A stretch of DNA of 36,909 bases from Desulfobacterales bacterium (lineage in GTDB: Bacteria > Desulfobacterota > Desulfobacteria > Desulfobacterales > UBA11574): the NCBI GenBank assembly GCA_022340885.1, contig JAJDND010000158.1:1-36909 (forward strand), in the 5' to 3' direction. Position 1 is the first letter of the stretch, and the number at the start of each line of letters is the position of its first letter. Of this stretch, positions 7,593 through 15,131 are shown piece after piece. The notes under the pieces were generated by a model. That model was not told where the DNA came from. It ran no database searches and was given only the letters and a program-made list of their open reading frames with translations. Position numbers and translations under genes: made by a program.

Positions 7593-8598
7593 CTATGGCA
7601 ACCCGTTCTCCGGATCTTGCCGACGCTGCCAAGGCATCCAATACCCGTATATTTTGTATGCTGTCGGAAATTCGGATCAACGGTGAGGCCCCATGGATGA
7701 GGATATCTGAAAAATGTTCAACCATCAGCCGGTACTCGTCGGCGCCCGGACTCTTTTCTTGTCTGCCGATTTCCTCATTCCTGCCGCGATAAAAGTAGGT
7801 TGCATCTTTTTCCCATGGAATAAAGGCATTGTGAGGAAGTTCGATGGAACCTGTTTCGCCGACAATGGTGTAGGTCTGCTGGAGAGCACTGATAAAGCTG
7901 GCTTCTATGGTTGCAAGACCCCCTTCTCGAAAGTGCAAGACACCGGCTGCATGTATATCGACGCCTTCTGAGTTAAAATGAGCCGCAGCTTGAGCGCTTT
8001 TGGGATTTTCGCCCATCATCCACCGTGCAACACTGACACCGTAGCATCCCACATCTAAAAGGGCCCCGCCGCCTTTTTTTTTCAGACGGGGATTTTCTTT
8101 TTTCTTTAAAATATGTTCTTCAATATGGAAACAAAACGAAACGTGCACAAGACGGGGGGTACCGATCTTCCCTTGGGATACCATTTTGTGAATAGTCCTG
8201 CTGCGCGGATGAAACCGGTACATGAGCGCTTCCATAAGATGCAAACCATTCTTCGATGCAACCTGTGCCATTTCCATGGCATCGGTAGCATTACAGGCCA
8301 ATGGTTTTTCGCATAACACATGTTTCCCGGCGTTTAAAGCTTTGATGGTCCATTCCTTATGTAGATGGTTGGGAAGGGGAATATACACAACATCCACCTG
8401 TTTGTCTTCTAGAACGGATTCATAGTGTGAATATAATCGGGGGATGTTGTATTTTGTTGCGAGTGGTTCGGCTTTTTCGGGATTTCGAGATGCCAGGGCC
8501 TGGATACGGCTGTTGGCAGCGTTAAAAATAGCCGGAATCATGCATTTTCTGGCAATCGTGGCATTGCCTAATATTCCCCATTTTATGCTAAGATTCAT
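7582..8598 (-). CDS. Gfo/Idh/MocA family oxidoreductase
   Basis: The 338-residue protein has an N-terminal Rossmann fold (WGILGNATIARKCMIPAI) and the family motif CEKPLACNA near residue 100. The C-terminal substrate domain contains GGGALLDVGCYGV near 180, as in glucose-fructose oxidoreductase and dihydrodiol/xylose dehydrogenase relatives. Such enzymes oxidise or reduce sugars and inositols with NAD(P). ATG 8598 is preferred over an in-frame ATG at 8631 because TGGAG sits 7 bases before it; this leaves an 11-base overlap with the gene upstream. Inositol dehydrogenases belong to this superfamily, so a role on an inositol or glucosamine part of the operon's product is reasonable, but the sequence does not fix the substrate. 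Confidence 0.88.
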   Translation of the reverse strand: MNLSIKWGILGNATIARKCMIPAIFNAANSRIQALASRNPEKAEPLATKYNIPRLYSHYESVLEDKQVDVVYIPLPNHLHKEWTIKALNAGKHVLCEKPLACNATDAMEMAQVASKNGLHLMEALMYRFHPRSRTIHKMVSQGKIGTPRLVHVSFCFHIEEHILKKKENPRLKKKGGGALLDVGCYGVSVARWMMGENPKSAQAAAHFNSEGVDIHAAGVLHFREGGLATIEASFISALQQTYTIVGETGSIELPHNAFIPWEKDATYFYRGRNEEIGRQEKSPGADEYRLMVEHFSDILIHGASPLIRISDSIQNIRVLDALAASARSGERVAIDET

Positions 8599-10243
8599 CA
8601 AACGGCTCCACGCTGCCGCCTTTTGATGCACTCAGAGCGGCTGTTTCTAAAATGGAAACGACTTTCATCGAATCTTTTAAAGATGTTACCAATGGCTCGC
8701 CGGTCAGCAGATGATCCGCAAGATTTTTATGGAATCCATAATCCTTTCGTTCGGGTATGGCCATTTTTTGCTCGGTAATTTGTCCTGAAGCATGTCGCTG
8801 GAAAAGCGTCAGATCCGGCGTCATCTCCGTTGCGGGAATGTGATGTTGCTGAAAGTAAACGATGGGATCGATATGATAGGTGGCCACATCCTTCCAATGA
8901 CCGACGATGGCACCTTTGGTGCCTAAAAGGTACCATTTGGGCTTGCGTACGGCAGCAATATCCGAATGAATAAATTCAGCTTCTTTTTCGCCTTTAAATT
9001 TAATCCATATTCTTTCCTGGTCGGCATTGGTGATGTCGTGCCAGACTCTTTTGTGACGAAATCCGGACACCGACTCCGGGGGATCAGGGATAATGCCGAC
9101 GATCCAGTCCAAATAATGGGCGCCCCAGTCATAGGCGGTACCTCCGGATATTTCTTCATGGGAATGCCAGTATCCGCATGGGTGCGAGAACCCGCCGACA
9201 AATGTTTCCATGTAGAAAAGATCGCCGATGAGATTCTCCTGCAACGCATGTTTGATGGCCACGTAGTCGGGGTCCCAACGCCGGTTTTGGTGGCAGCTTA
9301 AATGCACTTGCATTTTCTGGGCTATTTGAAGCATCCGGTCTGTTTCCTTGCGACTCAGTGCCAATGGCTTTTCGCAGACCACATGTTTTTTATTTTCCAT
9401 CATCTGGAGGGATAATTTCGCATGACTGTTCGGCGGCGTAGCGATGATGACCAAATCCACCGTATCGTCATCAGCCAAATTCTCGGCATTTGAATATACT
9501 TTTGCATCGGGAAATCGATGTGCGGCCGCTTTTAACCGCCGTGGATCTGAATCACAAACAGCGTGAAGCTTAAGTCCATCGGTTGCGTTGACCCCTATTC
9601 CATGAACTTCCCCTACCGAAGGCGCATACCCCAATATCCCGACATTGAGGATCCGAGCGGTCTCGGGATGTCCTGAAAGCGCCCGTAATAGCCGATAGAT
9701 AATCTGTTTTAAGTCGGTATTGTCAAAATCCTCAAGGGTTGTGCATGCCGTGTGCCCGGCGTCCACCTTACGGCGTACCAATACCGGGCTGTACCCGTAT
9801 CGCCAGTCTGCGTGCAGTACGGTGGTGACATCATGGCTGAGCTCCCGGAGGGGATGGTATCGCCCTTTTACGTAAACGGCATCGGATAAGCGGGCCGCCA
9901 ACGGTTGATTAGCGGTCGTAAAAAGGACACGCAGTTCCGATTCCGGACCGACACGACCGGCGGATACACCGAAAAGTTCGGATATGGGCAATTCCGACCC
10001 GCTGATCACTCCCAGCCATCCGCCCCCTGATCGAACAAACTGCTCTAATTGTTTGGGAGACGGATAAAATGCCGACGCAGGCTCCGTGACCACCACCTGA
10101 AACCGGCTTAGATCCGATGGAAGTTTTTCTGATATCACCACCCGAACATGAGACATGTCCTTTAAATAGGTTAGCAAAGCGGAAACCTTGGATGTTGCGT
10201 TTGAAAAACAATATAAAATATTCATCTGAGGGTGCGGCAGCAT
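8588..10243 (-). CDS. ThuA-like domain fused to a Gfo/Idh/MocA oxidoreductase
   Basis: The 551-residue protein has two parts. Residues about 7-190 resemble ThuA-like/glutamine-amidotransferase-fold domains (an LEQFVRSGGGWLGVISGSEL segment near 85, then DWRYGYSPVLVRRK near 145). Residues about 195-551 form a Gfo/Idh oxidoreductase: NVGILGYAPS in the Rossmann loop, VDLVIIATPPNSH, CEKPLAL, and GGTAYDWGAHYLDW with the usual Asp and His. ThuA domains often neighbour or fuse to Gfo/Idh enzymes in sugar metabolism. The classic glycine loop GxGxxG is altered. The start has GGAG about 11 bases upstream. It overlaps the next Gfo/Idh gene by 11 bases, so two different dehydrogenases act in one pathway. 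The substrate is unknown. Confidence 0.83.
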   Translation of the reverse strand: MLPHPQMNILYCFSNATSKVSALLTYLKDMSHVRVVISEKLPSDLSRFQVVVTEPASAFYPSPKQLEQFVRSGGGWLGVISGSELPISELFGVSAGRVGPESELRVLFTTANQPLAARLSDAVYVKGRYHPLRELSHDVTTVLHADWRYGYSPVLVRRKVDAGHTACTTLEDFDNTDLKQIIYRLLRALSGHPETARILNVGILGYAPSVGEVHGIGVNATDGLKLHAVCDSDPRRLKAAAHRFPDAKVYSNAENLADDDTVDLVIIATPPNSHAKLSLQMMENKKHVVCEKPLALSRKETDRMLQIAQKMQVHLSCHQNRRWDPDYVAIKHALQENLIGDLFYMETFVGGFSHPCGYWHSHEEISGGTAYDWGAHYLDWIVGIIPDPPESVSGFRHKRVWHDITNADQERIWIKFKGEKEAEFIHSDIAAVRKPKWYLLGTKGAIVGHWKDVATYHIDPIVYFQQHHIPATEMTPDLTLFQRHASGQITEQKMAIPERKDYGFHKNLADHLLTGEPLVTSLKDSMKVVSILETAALSASKGGSVEPFDES

Positions 10244-10275
10244 GGATGAATCGTCTCCTCGGGCCGATAATTCAT

Positions 10276-10310
10276 GGAACCTTTGAACGTTGAACCTTGA
10301 ACAGGGAACC
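10276..10310. repeat. Short tandem repeat with 7-base period
   Basis: The motif GAAC recurs at 10277, 10285, 10292, 10299 and 10306, giving a degenerate tandem array with a 7-base period (8 once) of the form TGAACNT. It fills most of the 80-base gap between two genes of the minus-strand operon, the only sizeable gap in it. Confidence 0.6.
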
Positions 10311-10323
10311 CGACCTGCAAGGT

Positions 10324-11589
10324 TTAAACATCTTTTTCAATGAGATGCCATTTAAAGCCGTCTTCTGTATCTTCTACCAGAATATCGGATTGTTGAAGGA
10401 TCTCTCGGATATGGTCTGCCTCGGACCACTTTTGCTCGTTTCTAAACCGTTCCCTTAATCGAAGCATTGCTTCCACCAGCGGCGTCAAATGTATTTTGAG
10501 ACGACGGGGCGAAGTCCCTAACTCGGCGCCCAAAAGCACGATACAATCTCTGAGGATTTCTCGGGCTTGAGAAATATTTTCTTCGTTTTCCAGATCTCTT
10601 TGGGCTTTCCAAATCATGCTGTCCATTTCCAAAAGGGCATTGGTCGTCTTTTTTGGATCGTGATGAGACAGCCCATTTTCGAAAGAAGCCTTAATGGTGT
10701 TGATTTTATTCAGTAAAGGAGCTCCCGAGATCTTTCGATCATTGGTTTGTTCGAGATCATCGTCAAATTTCGCAGGCCATTGCCGATGGCCGGGTTCTTT
10801 ACGCAATATTTCAAAGGGAATTAGTTCCCCTTTACTCAATTTTATTTCGCGGCCTTTTTTTCGGATTGTTAAGTTGCCGATCCCCTGGATATCGATTCGC
10901 CGGGTTTGAAGATCCATGATACAGGCGGTGTGTTCGTCAATACCCAATATCATTGCATCATCCGGGAGCAGCATCTCAAGTTTCTGAAAACGGGGCTCAC
11001 CCATAAAGCAAAACCGGGTATCATGGTTGCCGCCTTCAGCATTGTTCCAATGGGGAACAACCACAAGATTCAGCCCGAATCGAGACAGAATGTCGAGGCC
11101 GTCGATCCAATGAATATCATGACCGACCTTGTATATTTCGTATACGGGAAGTGTGAAGCGGCCAATGGTCAGTGCGGCCGCACTTGCGGCCACCAGACAT
11201 CCGCCGGATTCAATGTTTTTAACTAAAATATCCGGAATCGGCGATTGTTGAAGATGACGAACCGTGTAGGTGGGACTACCCGGTCCCACGAGCACGAAAT
11301 CTGCATTTCGAAGCATATGAAATGCGGTTTCCGTTTCAATTGCACTGGTATTTTCAGAGGATTTGTATGACGCAATATGGAGTTGTTTTTGAACGTGAGT
11401 CCGGAAATATTCAACCGCTTTTCTTGAAATCTCATCGACGTTGAGTTGAAAACCCGCAGGCGTGTCCAAAAAAACAGCGTTTGGGGAATCGGAAAATCGA
11501 GCGAGCATATTTTTGTGCACCTCCACCATTGTAGCGGTAAGCTCACCGGATCCCATTAGAACGATAGCGCCTTTTCTCGAAGACATCAT
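10324..11589 (-). CDS. S51/cyanophycinase-like domain fused to a cysteinyl-tRNA-synthetase-type C-terminal domain
   Basis: The 421-residue protein has an N-terminal S51-like fold (residues about 1-225). It shows IVLMGSGEL, VGPGSPTY and AASAAAL with Ser136 at the nucleophile position, although the usual GSSAG glycines are alanines. It also has His180 in VPHW and the cyanophycinase-like GIDEHTA near 217. Residues about 295-418 resemble the helical C-terminal domain of cysteinyl-tRNA synthetase: SFENGLSHHDPKKTTNALLEM, then LRERFRNEQKWSEADHIRE and ILVEDTEDGFKW, matching the CysRS ending LxDxGxxW in style. No HIGH or KMSKS catalytic domain is present, so it is not a tRNA synthetase. MshC, the mycothiol cysteine ligase, is a CysRS homologue, which makes this fusion striking beside MshA- and PIG-L-like genes. 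AAGG lies 6 bases upstream; the preceding gene ends 8 bases before. Function unknown. Confidence 0.82.
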   Translation of the reverse strand: MMSSRKGAIVLMGSGELTATMVEVHKNMLARFSDSPNAVFLDTPAGFQLNVDEISRKAVEYFRTHVQKQLHIASYKSSENTSAIETETAFHMLRNADFVLVGPGSPTYTVRHLQQSPIPDILVKNIESGGCLVAASAAALTIGRFTLPVYEIYKVGHDIHWIDGLDILSRFGLNLVVVPHWNNAEGGNHDTRFCFMGEPRFQKLEMLLPDDAMILGIDEHTACIMDLQTRRIDIQGIGNLTIRKKGREIKLSKGELIPFEILRKEPGHRQWPAKFDDDLEQTNDRKISGAPLLNKINTIKASFENGLSHHDPKKTTNALLEMDSMIWKAQRDLENEENISQAREILRDCIVLLGAELGTSPRRLKIHLTPLVEAMLRLRERFRNEQKWSEADHIREILQQSDILVEDTEDGFKWHLIEKDV

Positions 11590-11597
11590 AATATACC

Positions 11598-12287
11598 TTA
11601 TCCATACTGAAATGTTTGCTCGCTCTTATATGACACAACACTTGTTTTCTGATACATGGTGACTCCACCTTTTCCGTACACCGTCCATCGGTGACGGCCG
11701 GTGTGATTTATCATCCCCGTCTGCTCGTCGATGCCGATGCATTGGATACCGGAAAGTTTATCGAAATAGCGTGAATGCCATGAATGCCCGAATGTGTCGT
11801 GATGGGGAGCCAAGATAGTGTGCTTTAGGATCCCGAAACCCTTCTTGATCTCTTTGTCCGACGGATCGAAATACCGTTCGCATAATATCATTGCGCCCGC
11901 ACTGCTCCCGGCAAGTACGGCGCCTTTTTGATATGCGCGTAAAAGGGCATCCAGACATCGGGTTTCTGCCAGCGTATGCGCCAGATAGCCGGGAAATCCC
12001 CCGAGAATATAAATCAGTTTTGCCTGATCCAACTCAGCAGAAAGTTTGGAATCATCCGCGGAATGTTTATCGATAATCGGCAGTGAGATGACGTTCTTTG
12101 CACCCAGGGATCGAAACCACTTCAATGCGGTGTTGCCGGCGCGCCGGCTGTTGTTGTCCGGCTCGGCAGCGGTTGGTATAATGACAATTTTAGCATTTTC
12201 CCCTCCGGCCAGGGCAATCGCTTTTCTGTCCGGCTCTTCCATTTTTCCCTGAAATTCACATCCGCCTTCAAGCAGTAAAATTCCCAT
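11598..12287 (-). CDS. S51/cyanophycinase-like serine hydrolase-fold protein
   Basis: The 229-residue protein has the canonical nucleophile elbow LAGSSAGAM (Ser129), YILGGFPGYL before it, a histidine-rich stretch APHHDTFGHSWHSRY near 158 and GIDEQTGM near 185, as in cyanophycinase and dipeptidase E relatives. Those enzymes are peptidases on Asp-linked substrates, but the family has many uncharacterised members. I prefer ATG 12287, from which the product begins directly with MGILLLEGG and has a GGAG about 11 bases upstream. An ATG at 12326 would add 13 residues and lies inside the repeat element upstream. It is the first gene of the seven-gene operon, directly before its fused paralogue. The substrate is unknown; cyanophycin synthetase is not seen here. 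Confidence 0.83.
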   Translation of the reverse strand: MGILLLEGGCEFQGKMEEPDRKAIALAGGENAKIVIIPTAAEPDNNSRRAGNTALKWFRSLGAKNVISLPIIDKHSADDSKLSAELDQAKLIYILGGFPGYLAHTLAETRCLDALLRAYQKGAVLAGSSAGAMILCERYFDPSDKEIKKGFGILKHTILAPHHDTFGHSWHSRYFDKLSGIQCIGIDEQTGMINHTGRHRWTVYGKGGVTMYQKTSVVSYKSEQTFQYG

Positions 12288-12316
12288 CTTTTTAGGATCT
12301 CCGTTAAAGGGCATTA

Positions 12317-12507
12317 CAAGAAGCATCTCAAAAAAGTCTTTTCGACCGATCCGCCGGAGGCGGACAAGTATCGGCGTTGGGCCCTCGTCTCAAATCCTCG
12401 ACATACTTGAGTATGCCTGCGGGTTGATCCTCGGCCTCGCGTTCTTATCCCGCCGGTCTCTGGCGGGAGATCTCGACCGAAAATCCTAATTTTGAGACAG
12501 CTTCTTG
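12317..12507. repeat. Structured inverted-repeat element (MITE-like)
   Basis: The 191-base segment has near-matching inverted ends, CAAGAAGC-A-TCTCAAAA on the left and the complement of CAAGAAGC-TG-TCTCAAAA on the right, with TTTTCG matches just inside. Within it are a central CATACT-TG-AGTATG hairpin (12401-12414) and GC-rich hairpins on each side (TCCGCC/GGCGGA near 12350, CCCGCC/GGCGGG near 12450). There is no coding frame of note. It abuts the stop codon of the glutaryl-CoA dehydrogenase gene and lies just before the operon's first gene. The form suggests a small non-autonomous element or a repeated structural element; copy number cannot be seen here. Confidence 0.6.
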
Positions 12508-13671
12508 CTACCGGTTCGCCTTTTTGATTCCCAGTTGCTCCAGGGCAATAATCCATTTACAGATATTGGCCGATCCTTCCACCATGGTATAGGTCGGCGT
12601 GTCCCGATAAAAGCGGGCCAGCGGATATTCGTCGGAATAGCCGTATGCCCCTAATATCCTCATGGCGAAACCTGCGCATTTGGTCACAACTTCGCCGGCC
12701 AGATATTTGGCTTGTGCCACATCGAGGCCGTTGTTCAGGCTCCCCTGATCCTTTGCCCAGGCTGCCTTGTAAACCAGAAGCCGGGCTGCTTCGATTTCGG
12801 TGGCCATCTGAGCGATCATATCCTGATTCATTTGAAATTCGCCGATGGGTTTCCCGAACTGTTTGCGTTCATTGCAATATTTTAAAGATATTTCCAGGCA
12901 GGCCCTGGCAACCCCCACCGCCCCGGCGGCGGCCGAAAGCCGGGTTTGGTTGAGAGATCCGAAAAGAATTTTTGCGCCGTCTCCGGGTTCTCCGAGGATG
13001 TTTTCCTTGGGAACCTTTGTATCGTTTAAAAATATTTCACCGGTGGGTGATGAGTGGGAACCCATTTTCCCCAAGGACGATGTTTTTACACCGTTAAACT
13101 TTTTGGGTTCCACGACAAACGCCGAAAGACCTTTGGAGCCTTTTTCCGGATTCGTATAGGCATAGTAGACGAGCACATCCGCAACATCGGCATTGGAGAT
13201 CCAGGTTTTGGAACCGTTTAGACACCAGTGATTCCCTTTGTCTTCGGCGCTGGATGTCATGGCCATAACATCGGAACCGGCGTTGGGTTCTGTGATGGCA
13301 AATCCGCCCAGATATTCAGCGTTGACCAGCTTGGGGACGTATTTTTGCTTTAAGGGTTCGCTGCCGTATTTATAAATGGTAAAAGCACTTCCCAGACACT
13401 GCATGTTAACCTGGACCCTGAGAGAACTTGAGGCTTTTGCGATTTCTTCTGTGACGATCATGGCGGCCAGCCATCCCATATCCTCTCCGCCATATTTTTC
13501 AGGAATCACTGTTCCGAAAAAGCCGAGTTCTCCCATGGGCTTAATGGCCTCTTCATACGGGAAGTAATGGGCTTGGTCCCACTGATCGGCGAAAGGGGCA
13601 ATTTTCTTAGATGCAAACTCGGATACCGCTTTTTTCAGCATTCGAAGTTCTTTAGATAATCCAAAATCCAT
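12508..13671 (-). CDS. Glutaryl-CoA dehydrogenase, non-decarboxylating type
   Basis: The 387-residue acyl-CoA dehydrogenase-fold protein matches the non-decarboxylating glutaryl-CoA dehydrogenase of Desulfococcus multivorans throughout: it begins MDFxLSKEL and has FFGTVIPEKYGGE, ITEPNAGSDVMAM, RLSAAAGAVGVA, QMNQDMIAQMA and a closing MVEGSANICK. It oxidises glutaryl-CoA to glutaconyl-CoA with FAD, passing electrons to ETF, and keeps the carboxyl group. The catalytic Glu is near residue 365. The residue before it is Val, where human decarboxylating GCDH has Tyr369, and the human Arg94 position appears to be Ser in SSLRVQ; both fit lack of decarboxylation. GGGAGGA precedes ATG 13671. GcdA at 0.5-2.2 kb would then remove CO2. 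This is a key step in anaerobic benzoate and glutarate breakdown. Confidence 0.9.
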   Translation of the reverse strand: MDFGLSKELRMLKKAVSEFASKKIAPFADQWDQAHYFPYEEAIKPMGELGFFGTVIPEKYGGEDMGWLAAMIVTEEIAKASSSLRVQVNMQCLGSAFTIYKYGSEPLKQKYVPKLVNAEYLGGFAITEPNAGSDVMAMTSSAEDKGNHWCLNGSKTWISNADVADVLVYYAYTNPEKGSKGLSAFVVEPKKFNGVKTSSLGKMGSHSSPTGEIFLNDTKVPKENILGEPGDGAKILFGSLNQTRLSAAAGAVGVARACLEISLKYCNERKQFGKPIGEFQMNQDMIAQMATEIEAARLLVYKAAWAKDQGSLNNGLDVAQAKYLAGEVVTKCAGFAMRILGAYGYSDEYPLARFYRDTPTYTMVEGSANICKWIIALEQLGIKKANR

Positions 13672-13689
13672 AAAACGTCCTCCCAATTA

Positions 13690-13703
13690 GAAGTTGTCTC
13701 AAA
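13690..13703. repeat. Partial copy of the element end
   Basis: AAGTTGTCTCAAAA matches 13 of 14 bases of the AAGCTGTCTCAAAA end of the element at 12317-12507, in inverted orientation across the glutaryl-CoA dehydrogenase gene. It may be a remnant or a solo end. Confidence 0.45.
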
Positions 13704-13725
13704 AACCATCTAAGTACCCAAACCA

Positions 13726-15093
13726 TTATTCCTTATTAGGACTGGAGGTACTGATAAAACCGAGGTATGACATACCGAACACCGCAGAAAGGATGGATCC
13801 TGTCAGTATCGCAATCCTGGCATCGTCTATAATATGAGGATTGGTAAATGAAAGTTCTGAAAGAAACAAAGACATGGTGAAGCCGATTCCCCCAAGCATG
13901 GCGCCCCCCAAAATATGCGACCATCTGACTTCTTTGGGCAGGGAAGCAATTCCGGTCTTAACTGATACGTAGGAAAATAGCAGGATTCCTATGGGCTTCC
14001 CGACAACCAGACCAAAGACAATTCCGAGGATTACCGGATTTGAGACCACCTCCGAAAAGACCATGCCCCGAAAAATTAAACCGGTGTTCGCCATGGCAAA
14101 AATAGGCAGGATCAAAAACGCCACCCAGGGATGCAGTGCATGCAGAAGGCGCTGCAGCGGCGTTTCCACATGATGGCAGGCCATTTCCAGGTCATGAACG
14201 GCATTTAAATGCTCCTCGTTGAGAAGAATGGAAAATCCACAGCTCTGTTCTTCACATTCAAACCGTTCAATGGTGTTCTCGACATTTTTCAAAAAGCGAT
14301 CGGTATCATATTTGCCCCTGGCCGGGACAAACAGCGATACAATAACGCCGGCGACGGTCGGGTGGACGCCCGATCCCAATACAAAAAACCAAATGGCAAG
14401 CCCCAACACCGCATAGACTATTGTCCATCGAATCCAGAAAAAATTAGCGACGGCAAGGCAAAGAATCAGAAAAAGGCAGATGAAGAGGTAAGACCAGACA
14501 ATGGTCTTGGTATAAAAGATGGCGATGATAACGACGGCGCCCAGATCGTCGGCAATGGCAAAAGCGGCCAGAAAAATTTTCAGACCCGGAGGAAGTCTGC
14601 GGCTGAATACGGCGACGGCCCCTAAGGCGAATGCAATATCGGTGGCCACGGGAATTCCCCATCCGTGCAGGAATCCTGAGTTGTAATTCAATGCAGCATA
14701 GATAAGACCGGGTAGAATCATCCCTCCCAATGCGGCGATCACCGGAAGCAGAGCCTTTTTGAGAACCGCCAGTTCACCCACGAGAAATTCACGTTTGATT
14801 TCAAGACCCACCGTAAAAAAGAACAACGCCATAAGTCCGTCGTTTATCCAGTGGAGAAGTGTGTTCTTGAGATGAAACTGTCCGAAAGTAAAGGAAATCT
14901 CGGTGTGCAAAAAGCTGTGATAGGTTTCTGAGAGATCCGAATTCGACCAAATCAGGGCGATGATCGTTGCGACAATGAGCAGTATACTGCTGGCAGCTTC
15001 TTTTTGGGCGAATCGCTGAAAAGGTTTAATAATTTGATCGGCGACCAGCTCGCGGGCGGATGTCACGGTATTGTTATGGCTCGAGGGCATCAT
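13726..15093 (-). CDS. nhaA: Na+/H+ antiporter NhaA
   Basis: The 455-residue membrane protein carries NhaA marks: NDGLMALFFFTVGLEIKRE near residue 85, the segment WGIPVATDIAFALGAVAVFS near 145, and the ion-binding Asp pair in AFAIADDLGAV near 178. About eleven or twelve hydrophobic segments are visible. It should exchange external H+ for cytoplasmic Na+, controlling internal pH and Na+. The protein is longer than E. coli NhaA (388 residues) because of a hydrophilic insertion near residues 270-300 rich in Cys and Glu. The start may be ATG 15093 or the adjacent ATG 15090; AAGGA directly abuts the first, so the second is slightly more natural. If the glutaconyl-CoA decarboxylase pumps sodium, this antiporter would help to close a sodium cycle. 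Confidence 0.93.
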   Translation of the reverse strand: MMPSSHNNTVTSARELVADQIIKPFQRFAQKEAASSILLIVATIIALIWSNSDLSETYHSFLHTEISFTFGQFHLKNTLLHWINDGLMALFFFTVGLEIKREFLVGELAVLKKALLPVIAALGGMILPGLIYAALNYNSGFLHGWGIPVATDIAFALGAVAVFSRRLPPGLKIFLAAFAIADDLGAVVIIAIFYTKTIVWSYLFICLFLILCLAVANFFWIRWTIVYAVLGLAIWFFVLGSGVHPTVAGVIVSLFVPARGKYDTDRFLKNVENTIERFECEEQSCGFSILLNEEHLNAVHDLEMACHHVETPLQRLLHALHPWVAFLILPIFAMANTGLIFRGMVFSEVVSNPVILGIVFGLVVGKPIGILLFSYVSVKTGIASLPKEVRWSHILGGAMLGGIGFTMSLFLSELSFTNPHIIDDARIAILTGSILSAVFGMSYLGFISTSSPNKE

Positions 15094-15131
15094 TCCTTTT
15101 TCTTTAGGTGAAATTCAGGTTTGGATGTCGA

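Noticed and set aside
10324-11589. Naming the fusion protein a cysteinyl-tRNA synthetase or MshC
   Set aside because: Only the C-terminal helical domain resembles CysRS; there is no HIGH or KMSKS motif and no zinc-binding catalytic site.
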